Positions 1 through 7,195 of a DNA stretch of 64,000 bases are shown here, in pieces. Both the position numbers and the translations under genes were made by a program. The notes under the pieces were generated by a model, which did no database searches, was not told the origin of the DNA, and saw only the letters and a program-made list of their open reading frames with translations. The stretch is from JAWKWA01 sp041397765 (lineage in GTDB: Bacteria > Pseudomonadota > Alphaproteobacteria > Rhizobiales > Hyphomicrobiaceae): contig JAWKWA010000019.1 in NCBI GenBank assembly GCA_041397765.1, positions 1-64,000 on the forward strand, in the 5' to 3' direction. Position 1 is the stretch's first letter, and every line of letters starts with the position of its first letter.

Positions 1-1
1 G

Positions 2-172
2 GGCATCTACGGGCGCGAGATGTTCGAGACCTGGTACAAGATGACGACGCTCGTGCAGGGCCGGCTCGATCTTGCCCCCCTCATCACCCATCGCATCGGC
101 ATCGACGACTATCAGGCGGGCTTCGACGCCATGCGCTCGGGCTCGTCGGGCAAGGTGGTGATGGACTGGTAG
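2..172 (+). CDS. tdh: L-threonine 3-dehydrogenase, C-terminal fragment
   Basis: The first 56 codons are the tail of a gene entering from the left edge, ending with TAG. The fragment contains YKMTTLVQGRLDL, THRIGIDDYQAGFDAM and SGSSGKVVMDW, which is the characteristic end of the zinc-dependent medium-chain threonine 3-dehydrogenase. That enzyme oxidises L-threonine to 2-amino-3-ketobutyrate with NAD+, feeding glycine and acetyl-CoA production through the Kbl ligase. The catalytic zinc site and the Rossmann fold lie outside the window, so completeness cannot be judged. The next gene runs toward it on the other strand 24 bases away. Confidence 0.85.
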   Translation, partial: GIYGREMFETWYKMTTLVQGRLDLAPLITHRIGIDDYQAGFDAMRSGSSGKVVMDW

Positions 173-195
173 GGGTAGCGGCGGCGGCCGCGGCC

Positions 196-1713
196 TCAGC
201 CCTGCTGCCGGTCGGGGATCACGATGCGGAAGCGCGCGCCGGGCTCGCCGCCGTCGATCAGCGCCACCCGGCCGCCATGGGCATGGACCAGCTCGGCGAC
301 GATGGCGAGGCCGAGCCCGGTGCCGCCGACCCGGCCGGAGCCGTGGAAGGGCACGAACAGGTTGCGGCGTGCATGCTCGGGCACGCCCGGACCGTCATCG
401 GCAAGATCGATCACGATCGCATCGCCCTTGCGGTGGGCCTCGACTCGGATGGCGTGAGCGCCGCCGGCGCCTTCCAGCACCTGCACCGAGTTCCGCGCCA
501 GATTGGCGAGCACGCGATAGAGCTGGTCGGGATCGGCGTCGACGATGAGATCCTCAGCGACCGCGATCCGCCAGTCGATCGCCCCCGGTCGCGGCAGGCC
601 GAGGCTTTCGCCGACCTCCTCGACGAGCGGCCTCAGCGGGATGTGCCGCCGCTCGAGCGGCGCCTCGCTCGCCCGTCCATAGCTCAGCGTCTCGGTGCAC
701 AGCCTGATCGCCCTGTCGAGCGACTGGATGAGCTTCGGCGTCACGCGCTGCACGGTCGGGTCGGGCACCGAGCCGAGGCGATCGGAGATGAGCTGGGCGT
801 TCGCCAGCATGTTGCGCAGGTCGTGATTGATCTTGGAGACGGCGAGGCCGAGCGCCGCCAGATGGCTCTTCTGGCGGAGCATGGCGACGAGCTCGAGTTG
901 CATCTGCGACAATTTCTCCTCGGCGATGCCGATCTCGTCGTGGCGACCTGAGGGATGAATGGCGAGGCCGGCATTCTCCGGATCGAGGCGGAAGCGGATC
1001 ATGCTTTCGGTTAGGCGGCGCATCGGCCGCACCATCAGCCGGTGCAGCGCCAGATAGACGAGCGAGGCCGCCAGCATCGAGATGATGACCGAGAGACCGA
1101 GAATGTTGAAACCGTAGCGGATCATCGCCGAGCGCAAGGCCGCCTCCGACATCACGATCTCGATGAAGTCGCCGACCCCCATCTCCGGCCGCCCGACCAC
1201 GCGGATGATGCGGTCGGGCGAGGAGAAGTAGACCTCGACCGCATCGACGATCTTGCGATAGGCGGAGGCGGTCCTGAGGTCGAAATACTCGTCGATCACG
1301 GGCGGCATGTTCTCGCTGAGCACCAGGAGCCGCTGGTCCTGGCGCTTCAGCGCGATGCCGCGCACGTCCGCCGTCTTCAGGATCTCCTCGCGCAGCATCT
1401 GCGGCAGCACGCCGCCGGGCGCCGCCTCGGCCGCCAGCGAGGCGATCTGCGCGACCTCGAGGCGCTGCATCAGCCATGTCACGCGGAAATTGGCGACCGA
1501 GGGCAGGAAGATCAGCACCTCGGCCAGCATCACGAAGGCGATGGTGAGGAGCAGCAGTTTCCAGGAGAGGCCGGATCGCAGGGGCGGCGCCACGGCGGCA
1601 CGGACGCGCTGCGTGCGGCCCTCCTCGGGCGGCACGCCCGCCGTCACCAGCTCGACCGCAGGCCGCGGTTCCGGCGGTGCGGCACCGCCTTCGCTGCGCG
1701 AGTTGACGTCCAT
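196..1713 (-). CDS. membrane sensor histidine kinase
   Basis: A 505-residue two-transmembrane sensor kinase. Helices are predicted near residues 51-72 and 202-223, enclosing a periplasmic sensor region of about 130 residues with no family I recognise. A HAMP-like linker follows (LMVRPMRRLTESMIRFRL). The dimerisation helix carries the phospho-acceptor His297 in SKINHDLRNML, and the ATPase domain shows the N box (LARNSVQVL), DDGPGVP and GGTGLGLAIVAEL. The ATG at 1713 is chosen because the reading frame upstream of it lies inside the neighbouring flavoprotein gene. It starts 8 bases after that gene ends, so the two are probably co-transcribed. No response regulator is encoded nearby, which makes the kinase an orphan here. 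The stimulus is unknown. Confidence 0.85.
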   Translation of the reverse strand: MDVNSRSEGGAAPPEPRPAVELVTAGVPPEEGRTQRVRAAVAPPLRSGLSWKLLLLTIAFVMLAEVLIFLPSVANFRVTWLMQRLEVAQIASLAAEAAPGGVLPQMLREEILKTADVRGIALKRQDQRLLVLSENMPPVIDEYFDLRTASAYRKIVDAVEVYFSSPDRIIRVVGRPEMGVGDFIEIVMSEAALRSAMIRYGFNILGLSVIISMLAASLVYLALHRLMVRPMRRLTESMIRFRLDPENAGLAIHPSGRHDEIGIAEEKLSQMQLELVAMLRQKSHLAALGLAVSKINHDLRNMLANAQLISDRLGSVPDPTVQRVTPKLIQSLDRAIRLCTETLSYGRASEAPLERRHIPLRPLVEEVGESLGLPRPGAIDWRIAVAEDLIVDADPDQLYRVLANLARNSVQVLEGAGGAHAIRVEAHRKGDAIVIDLADDGPGVPEHARRNLFVPFHGSGRVGGTGLGLAIVAELVHAHGGRVALIDGGEPGARFRIVIPDRQQG

Positions 1714-1721
1714 TCCGACCC

Positions 1722-3161
1722 TCAGCCGAGCTTCCTCAGCAGTGAAACGAGCGAGCGCACCATCGGGTTCGCCAGCCGGGGCAGATAGTAGGCATAGGCG
1801 GCGCGCTTGTTGATCTCCGAGAAGGTCGGATAGGGCGCGATGACGGATGCCATGTGCTTCATCGAAAGGCCGGCCGTGATGGCGAGCGCCCACATCTGGA
1901 TGAGCTCCCCGGCATGGGCGCCAAGGATGCTCGCCCCGAGGATGCGGCCCGACGGGGTCGTGACCACCTTGACGAAACCATGCGTACGCCGCTCGGTCTG
2001 GGCCCGGTCGTTCTCGTGATAGGGCCAGCGGACGACCGAGATACGGCGGCCGTGCCGCTTGCGGGCTTCGTCCTCCGACAGGCCGACATGGGCGAGCTCG
2101 GGATCGGTGAAGGTCACCCACGGCATGATGTCGGGATTGACGCGGGCGGGCAGGCGGAACAGCGCGCTGCGGATGACGATGCCGGCCTGGTAGCTCGCCG
2201 CGTGGGTGAACTGGGGACCGCCCGTGACGTCGCCGATCGCATAGACGCGGCGGTTCGAGGTCCTCAGTCCCCGCGACACCCGGATGCCGCTCTTGTCGTA
2301 GCGGATGCCGGCCTGGTCGAGCCCGAGATTGTCGACATTGGCGCGCCGCCCGGTCGCCATCAGCACATGGCTCGCCGCCACCGTCTCGCTGCGGCCGCCG
2401 TGGCTCATATGGACGTTGATGCCGCCCTCGGTCCGCTCGAAGCGTTCGACCTTGGCGCCCTCGACGAGGGTCAGACCCTCCTCGCGCAATTCGGCGATCA
2501 GCGGGGCGGTCAGCTCGGGATCGCCAAGGCCGAGCGCCTTCATCGCCTCGATCACCGTGACGCGGCAGCCCAGCCGCAGATGGGCCTGGGCCAGCTCGAT
2601 GCCGATCGGCCCGCCACCGACCACCACGAGATGCTGCGGCCGCTCGGCGAGGGCGAAGATGGTCTCGTTGGTGAGGACGGAGACCGTGTCGATGCCTGGG
2701 ATCGGCGGCAGGGCCGGCGAGGAGCCGGCCGCGACGACGAAGCGCCGCGCCTTCACCTGGTAGTCGCCCGCCTCGACCGTCTCGCGATCGACGAACCGTG
2801 CCGGCGCCTGGATCACCCGCACACCGAGCCCGGTGAAGCGCTCGACCGAATCGTTCGGTGCGATGGCGGCGATGACGCCCCGCACATGCTCGTGCACGAA
2901 CCGGAGATTGATCATCGGGTTGGTCGGCGTGATGCCGAGCGGCTTGGCGCTGCGCATCTCGTGGGCGCGGCGGGCCGAGGCGATCAGCGACTTGGACGGG
3001 ACGCAGCCATGGTTCAGGCAGTCGCCGCCCATCACCGCCTTCTCGATCAGCACCACGGGCACGCCGAGCTGGGCCGCGGCCGCTGCCACCGACAGGCCGC
3101 CCGAGCCGGCACCGATCACGCAGAGGTCGGGCTTCAGCAGTTCGGTCATGGTCGCGCTCAT
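1722..3161 (-). CDS. mercuric-reductase-like pyridine nucleotide-disulfide oxidoreductase
   Basis: A 479-residue class I flavoprotein disulfide reductase. The FAD-binding GAGSGG motif is near residue 17 and the redox-active pair is Cys48 and Cys53 in GGDCLNHGCVPSKSL. An NAD(P)-binding Rossmann motif (VVVGGGPIGIELAQ) follows, then the second FAD motif YAIGDVTGGPQFTH and a dimerisation domain. It lacks the N-terminal heavy-metal domain and C-terminal vicinal cysteines of true mercuric reductase, so mercury reduction is not supported. Its place between a TVP38-type membrane protein and a sensor kinase is a recurrent arrangement for this poorly defined group. A start at 3149 is also possible; the gap to the kinase is 8 bases. 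Confidence 0.8.
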   Translation of the reverse strand: MSATMTELLKPDLCVIGAGSGGLSVAAAAAQLGVPVVLIEKAVMGGDCLNHGCVPSKSLIASARRAHEMRSAKPLGITPTNPMINLRFVHEHVRGVIAAIAPNDSVERFTGLGVRVIQAPARFVDRETVEAGDYQVKARRFVVAAGSSPALPPIPGIDTVSVLTNETIFALAERPQHLVVVGGGPIGIELAQAHLRLGCRVTVIEAMKALGLGDPELTAPLIAELREEGLTLVEGAKVERFERTEGGINVHMSHGGRSETVAASHVLMATGRRANVDNLGLDQAGIRYDKSGIRVSRGLRTSNRRVYAIGDVTGGPQFTHAASYQAGIVIRSALFRLPARVNPDIMPWVTFTDPELAHVGLSEDEARKRHGRRISVVRWPYHENDRAQTERRTHGFVKVVTTPSGRILGASILGAHAGELIQMWALAITAGLSMKHMASVIAPYPTFSEINKRAAYAYYLPRLANPMVRSLVSLLRKLG

Positions 3162-3202
3162 CCTGGGATCGGTGGATCGGGAGATCGGGTTCCGGGAATC
3201 CG

Positions 3203-3218
3203 GTGGTCGGCCGACCAC
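3203..3218. promoter_or_regulatory. 16-bp perfect palindrome upstream of the flavoprotein gene
   Basis: The sequence GTGGTCGGCCGACCAC is a perfect 16-bp palindrome 42 bases upstream of the flavoprotein start, between it and the TVP38 gene. It could be a repressor operator or a small hairpin. No matching second copy was noticed. Confidence 0.35.
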
Positions 3219-3277
3219 TCTTAGCGGGCCTGACGGCGAATTGGAACGGAGCGAACGAAGATGGAACGCGGACAGGC

Positions 3278-4135
3278 TCAGCCGGCTCCCTCGCCGCCAC
3301 CGCCCGGCGGCGCGCCGCTTGTCCCGCCCGCGCGTCCCGCCCGCCAGCGACGCGCGAGGATCGGCAGCAGGGCGACGACGCCGAGCGCCGCGAATGCCGC
3401 CGCGACCTGCCAGGAGACCAGCGAGTGCACGTCGAAGGCGAGCCGGCAGCCTGCCGCGACGGGATCGGCGATGCCGGCTGCCGCGGCCTGCTCGGCGCAC
3501 TCCTCGAACCCCTCGCCCTGGGCCGCGAACACGCTGTCGAGGCCGGCGCCGGCCAGCGAGAAGGCGAGACCGCCGGGGATGATGCCGATGATGGTGGCTG
3601 CGAGATAGACCGGCAGGCTGACGCCAAGGATGCCGGCAGCCAGATTGACGACGAAGAAGGGGAAGGCCGGCACCAGCCTCAGGAACAGCAGATAGTTGAA
3701 GGCGTCGGCGCGAAAGCCCTCGCGCAACCGGGCGATCGCCGGTCCGCTCCGCTCGGCCATCAGGGGCCCGAGCGAGGTGCGCGCGACGAGGAAGATGATC
3801 ACCGCCCCGAGCGTCGCTGCGACGAGGGCTGCCGGCGCGCCGATCATCCAGCCGAACAGGAAGCCGCCGGTCACCGTCAGCAGGAGCGCGCCGGGCAGGG
3901 ACAGCGCAACGACCATGACGTAGACCGCCATGTAGACGAGCACCGCAAGGACGATGTGGCCCTCGATGGCCTCGCTCAGATCCATGCGATGAAGGTAGAG
4001 ATTTTCGAGGGTCAGCGCCCGGTGCCAGCCCTGCCCATAGGCGATGGCGATCAGCAGGCCGAGCGCGGCGAGCGGTAGCAGGCGCCAGAGGACGGCCGGA
4101 CCGCGGGTCGGGGCATCAGGCGACTGCTCGGTCAT
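3278..4135 (-). CDS. TVP38/TMEM64 (SNARE-associated/DedA-like) membrane protein
   Basis: A 285-residue integral membrane protein with about six hydrophobic segments. The family core is visible: LPGALLLTVTGGFLFG around residue 80, followed by FLRLVPAFPFFVVNLAAGIL and a conserved proline/glycine-rich helix. DedA/VTT-domain proteins of this kind are implicated in lipid scrambling and envelope homeostasis, but the substrate is not predictable. Between helices it carries a loop with several cysteines (FEECAEQAAAAGIADPVAAGC) that is not part of the usual core. The ATG at 4135 has a strong ribosome-binding site (GGGGGAGGAG). It is the likely first gene of a minus-strand group with the flavoprotein and the kinase. 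Confidence 0.85.
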   Translation of the reverse strand: MTEQSPDAPTRGPAVLWRLLPLAALGLLIAIAYGQGWHRALTLENLYLHRMDLSEAIEGHIVLAVLVYMAVYVMVVALSLPGALLLTVTGGFLFGWMIGAPAALVAATLGAVIIFLVARTSLGPLMAERSGPAIARLREGFRADAFNYLLFLRLVPAFPFFVVNLAAGILGVSLPVYLAATIIGIIPGGLAFSLAGAGLDSVFAAQGEGFEECAEQAAAAGIADPVAAGCRLAFDVHSLVSWQVAAAFAALGVVALLPILARRWRAGRAGGTSGAPPGGGGEGAG

Positions 4136-4585
4136 GCGCACTCCTCCCCCGATCCTCTGATCCCTCGATCGTCGCATCCCTGCCGCCGGCGCCCGATGCT
4201 GATCCGTCCCGCCAGCGGCTTCTACTCAATGAACGAACTTGTCGCCCGCGTCCCTTGCCGCAAGCCGAGGTCGCGCAGTCGTGAAGCCGTGACGGCCAGT
4301 CGTGATGGCGCGTGCCGCATCGACCTGGCGAGGCGAGCCGTGCGAGCCGAAAGCGCGCTCTCCTCCGCCCCGGTCATACGCTCTCGCGCGCTGCGAGGCG
4401 CGTCCCATTCCTGCTCTTGACCCGGTCGGACGAAGCCCCTAAAACCCGCAGGCTCGAAGGGGCGGCGGTCATCCGGCCGAGCCAACCCGTCCCTCGGCAT
4501 CGGGCCGCATCCGCAGTCCGACTCCCGGCCCCGGAATTGCAGCGCCTGCCAAAGGCCCGCCGTCCCGCCGCGCCGGCTTCGTGAT
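4136..4585. other. intergenic region without a recognisable gene
   Basis: The 450 bases between the TVP38 start and tRNA-Phe hold only short overlapping frames with no family resemblance. Promoters for both the leftward operon and the tRNA are expected here, but I could not single out a convincing one. Confidence 0.5.
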
Positions 4586-4661
4586 GCCCAGGTAGCTCAG
4601 TTGGTAGAGCACGTGACTGAAAATCACGGTGTCGGTGGTTCGATTCCGCCCCTGGGCACCA
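4586..4661 (+). tRNA. tRNA-Phe (GAA)
   Basis: A complete 76-nt tRNA including an encoded CCA end. The acceptor stem GCCCAGG pairs with CCTGGGC, the D arm is GCTC/GAGC, the anticodon stem CGTGA/TCACG encloses the loop CTGAAAA with anticodon GAA, and the T arm ends TTCGATTC. All stems pair without mismatch, so it appears functional. Confidence 0.97.
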
Positions 4662-4772
4662 TTCTTTCCATCACCTGAGTGCCGGCCCGAAGGCGCATGC
4701 GGTTCCGCCCACTCTGCGGCTCGGTGATGTCGCGCTTGCGAGCCCCGAGGCCCGTCGCTCCGGCACCGGTCA

Positions 4773-4810
4773 TTGCAAGATTGCGCATTTTCGCACGCTT
4801 GAATATAAAA
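4773..4810 (+). promoter_or_regulatory. repressor promoter with BigR/SqrR-like operator; probable leaderless start
   Basis: TTGCGC (4781-4786) and TATAAA (4804-4809) are spaced by 17 bases and form a plausible promoter. The -10 box ends only 6 bases before the repressor ATG at 4816, so transcription should begin at or next to the start codon. No Shine-Dalgarno sequence is present, which fits a leaderless mRNA. The reverse complement of this stretch reads TATATTCA-N-G-N2-TGCG-N-AA, a pattern shared with the rhodanese promoter. This suggests autoregulation by the adjacent repressor. Confidence 0.55.
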
Positions 4811-4815
4811 GCACT

Positions 4816-5166
4816 ATGAGCAAGTTACGCGAAAAGACGGTTGCGGGTTCTGAGGCCGGCGACGAGGTCGATCCGATGATCGCCGCGTCCGAGGAGGCGG
4901 CGCGGCTCCTGAAAGCCATGGCCAACCCGGTGCGCTTGCGCATCCTCTGCATGCTCGCCGAGGCGGAGATGCCGGTCGGCGAGATCGCCTCGCGCCTCGA
5001 CATCCGCGAGCAGGCGACCAGCCAGCAGCTCGCCCAGCTCCGCCTCGAAGGCCTCATCGTGCCGCGCAAGGACGCCCAGCGCGTGTACTACCGGCTCGCG
5101 AGCGGCAATGTCGGGCAGGTTCTCGACACCCTGCGCAACATCTATTGCCCCCAAAGCGTCAGTTGA
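4816..5166 (+). CDS. ArsR-family persulfide-sensing repressor (BigR/SqrR type)
   Basis: A 116-residue winged-helix repressor of the ArsR family. The core LLKAMANPVRLRILCML leads into the helix-turn-helix (VGEIASRLDIREQATSQQL) and the wing (RKDAQRVYYRL). Only two cysteines are present, Cys45 in helix 2 and Cys111 in the C-terminal IYCP. Their 66-residue spacing matches the pair that forms a tetrasulfide bridge in SqrR and BigR, and metal-binding ArsR motifs are absent. Such repressors release DNA when cells accumulate sulfane sulfur. The convergent rhodanese and the nearby sulfide:quinone oxidoreductase are the expected targets. The gene overlaps the end of the rhodanese gene by 8 bases. The start may be leaderless; an internal ATG at 4876 is a weaker alternative. 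Confidence 0.85.
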   Translation: MSKLREKTVAGSEAGDEVDPMIAASEEAARLLKAMANPVRLRILCMLAEAEMPVGEIASRLDIREQATSQQLAQLRLEGLIVPRKDAQRVYYRLASGNVGQVLDTLRNIYCPQSVS

Positions 5167-5494
5167 CCACCGGCAGCCCCGCCGCCCGCCACGCTGCGAT
5201 CCCGCCCTTCATGTGCGTCTCGTGCGGCAGGCCGAGCCGTCGGGCCATGCGAACCGCCATGCCCGATCGGCGATCCGTCAGGCAATAGAACACGATCGGC
5301 TTGTCAGCCGTCAGCCCCTTCAGACGGCGCCCGAGATCCGACAGGGGCGCATGATTGGCCCCCGCGACGCGCATCTGGGCCCATTCGCCCTTTTCCCTGA
5401 CATCGACCAGCAGGATCTCGCCGGCCTTCGCGCGCCTGTGCGCCTCCTCGGGCGAGATCGTCACAAGCGGCTTCGACTTCCAGAACCCGAACAT
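5159..5494 (-). CDS. single-domain rhodanese sulfurtransferase
   Basis: A 111-residue rhodanese-fold protein. The opening ISPEEAHRRAKAGEILLVDVRE and the final MKGGIAAWRAAGLP are typical, and the active-site loop starts at Cys71 in FYCLTDRRSGM, so the sulfur-carrying residue is kept. Rhodaneses move sulfane sulfur between persulfides, thiosulfate and acceptor thiols. Here it would handle the persulfide produced by the nearby sulfide:quinone oxidoreductase. The ATG at 5494 is preferred over one at 5548 because it follows GGGAGG by 8 bases and leaves the operator-like repeat (5530-5561) outside the coding region. It converges on the repressor gene, overlapping it by 8 bases. Confidence 0.85.
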   Translation of the reverse strand: MFGFWKSKPLVTISPEEAHRRAKAGEILLVDVREKGEWAQMRVAGANHAPLSDLGRRLKGLTADKPIVFYCLTDRRSGMAVRMARRLGLPHETHMKGGIAAWRAAGLPVVN

Positions 5495-5836
5495 TCGGAC
5501 GACCTCCCAAAGTAGCAGGGCAATGTGGATATATTCATGTTTGCGCAACTATGCAATGAATGTTAGCCTCCCCTCAAGACCGGTCTTGCGGGCTTTCCCT
5601 GCAGAACTCCCGGACAGATCCCTCGTCCGCGCCCTCACGGATCGCGCACCTCGGCCGGGGGGCTGTGGCGAAGCCAGCCCGACAGGTCGGACGAGCCGCG
5701 CCGGCCGGGGGATGCTCGGGGTTCGAGAGGCTTGAGACCGGCCCGCCCTGCCGCTGTCGGCCGCTGTTCCGGTCCGGCGCGGATCGACCGCCGGTCATAG
5801 CGGCCGGACGGCAGCGAATGGCACTGGGAGGAAGAC
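5495..5836. other. divergent promoter region of rhodanese and sqr
   Basis: This 342-base stretch separates the divergent rhodanese and sulfide:quinone oxidoreductase genes. The part nearest the rhodanese is AT-rich and contains the operator-like repeat at 5530-5561. The remaining 270 bases toward sqr are GC-rich with no recognisable gene or second operator, so sqr may have a long leader. Confidence 0.5.
5530..5561. promoter_or_regulatory. BigR/SqrR-like operator
   Basis: An AT-rich inverted repeat with arms ATTCAT (5533-5538) and ATGAAT (5556-5561) around a 17-base spacer that includes TTGCGCAA. It begins TATATTCA-N-G-N2-TGCG-N-AA, matching the reverse complement of the repressor's own promoter at 14 of the first 19 positions. 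AT-rich palindromes of this kind are the known targets of BigR-type repressors. It lies 36 bases upstream of the rhodanese start. Confidence 0.6.
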
Positions 5837-7132
5837 ATGGCACATGTCGTGGTACTGGGAGCAGGTCTCGGCGGCGTCATCATGGCCTACGAGGTCCGCG
5901 AGAAGCTGAAGTCGAAAGACAAGGTGACGGTCGTCACCAAGGGGGCGCATTTCTCGTTCGTGCCCTCCAACCCCTGGGTGGCGGTCGGCTGGCGCCAGAA
6001 GGGCGACATCGAGGTCGATCTGGCCGCCGCGCTCGGCAGCCACAAGATCGCGCTCGAGACGCAGGGCGCCAAGCGCGTGAAGCCGGCGGAGAACCGTATC
6101 GAGCTCATGGACGGCAGCCATGTCGACTACGACTACCTGATCATCTCGACCGGCCCCGAGCTCGCCTTCGACGAGATCGAAGGCCTCGGCCCCGACGCCA
6201 ACACCCATTCGATCTGCACGGTCGATCACGCGCTGAAGACCTATGAGGGCTTCAAGAAGCTCGTCGCCAATCCCGGCCCCGTCATCATCGGCGCCGCGCA
6301 AGGCGCCTCGTGCTTCGGCCCCGCCTACGAATTCGTCTTCGTGCTCGACAAGGCGCTGCGCGATGCCAAGGTGCGCGACCGGGTGCCGATGACCTTCGTC
6401 ACCTCCGAGCCCTATATCGGCCATCTCGGCCTCGACGGCGTCGGCGACACCAAGGGCCTGCTCGAGAGCGAGTTGCGCCAGCACCACGTCAAATGGGTGA
6501 CGAACTCCAAGATCAAGAAGGTCGAGCCCGGCAAGATGACGGTCGAGGAGGTCGGCGAGGACGGCAATCCGGTCCGCCAGCACGAGCTGCCCTTCGATTT
6601 CTCGATGATCCTGCCGGCCTTCCGCGGCGTCGGCGCCGTCGCCGGCATCGAGGGTCTCGTCAATCCGCGCGGCTTCATCCTGGTCGACAAGCACCAGCGC
6701 AACCCGACCTACAAGAACGTCTTCGCGGTCGGCGTGTGCATCGCCATTCCCCCGACCGGCAAGACGCCGGTTCCGGTCGGCGTGCCCAAGACCGGCTTCA
6801 TGATCGAGAGCATGGTGACGGCGACGGCCCACAATATCGGCCAGCTCGTCGAGGGCCGCGAGCCCTCCGCCCAGGGCACCTGGAACGCGGTGTGCCTCGC
6901 CGATTTCGGCGATGGCGGCATCGCCTTCGTCGCCCAGCCGCAGATCCCGCCGCGCAACGTCAACTGGTCCTCGTCGGGCAAATGGGTGCACGCCGCCAAG
7001 GTCGGCTTCGAGCGCTATTTCCTGAGGAAGGTCAGGATCGGCCAGTCCGAGCCCTTCTACGAGCGCCTGGCGCTGAAGCTGCTCGGCATCGACAAGCTGA
7101 AGGCGATCGAGATCGACATGGAAAAGACCTGA
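5837..7132 (+). CDS. sqr: sulfide:quinone oxidoreductase
   Basis: A 431-residue membrane-associated flavoprotein that oxidises sulfide to sulfane sulfur and passes electrons to quinone. The FAD motif VVVLGAGLGGV is at the N terminus. The three conserved cysteines of the classical enzyme are present: Cys127 (SICTVDHA), Cys159 (GASCFGPAYEF) and Cys353 (AVCLADFGD), the last two forming the catalytic pair. PVGVPKTGFMIESMV and the C-terminal amphipathic segment also fit. The start follows GGGAGGAAG by a few bases. With the BigR/SqrR-type repressor and the rhodanese it makes a sulfide detoxification or oxidation unit. No persulfide dioxygenase is encoded in the window. Confidence 0.92.
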   Translation: MAHVVVLGAGLGGVIMAYEVREKLKSKDKVTVVTKGAHFSFVPSNPWVAVGWRQKGDIEVDLAAALGSHKIALETQGAKRVKPAENRIELMDGSHVDYDYLIISTGPELAFDEIEGLGPDANTHSICTVDHALKTYEGFKKLVANPGPVIIGAAQGASCFGPAYEFVFVLDKALRDAKVRDRVPMTFVTSEPYIGHLGLDGVGDTKGLLESELRQHHVKWVTNSKIKKVEPGKMTVEEVGEDGNPVRQHELPFDFSMILPAFRGVGAVAGIEGLVNPRGFILVDKHQRNPTYKNVFAVGVCIAIPPTGKTPVPVGVPKTGFMIESMVTATAHNIGQLVEGREPSAQGTWNAVCLADFGDGGIAFVAQPQIPPRNVNWSSSGKWVHAAKVGFERYFLRKVRIGQSEPFYERLALKLLGIDKLKAIEIDMEKT

Positions 7133-7195
7133 CGGCGGTGACGGCCTGACGGCATCCATCGCCGCCCGGCTGTCGAGGGTGCCGGCCGGGCGGTC

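Noticed and set aside
1722..3161. Mercury resistance operon
   Set aside because: The flavoprotein has the redox pair but no heavy-metal domain or C-terminal cysteine pair, and no merR, merT or merP is nearby.
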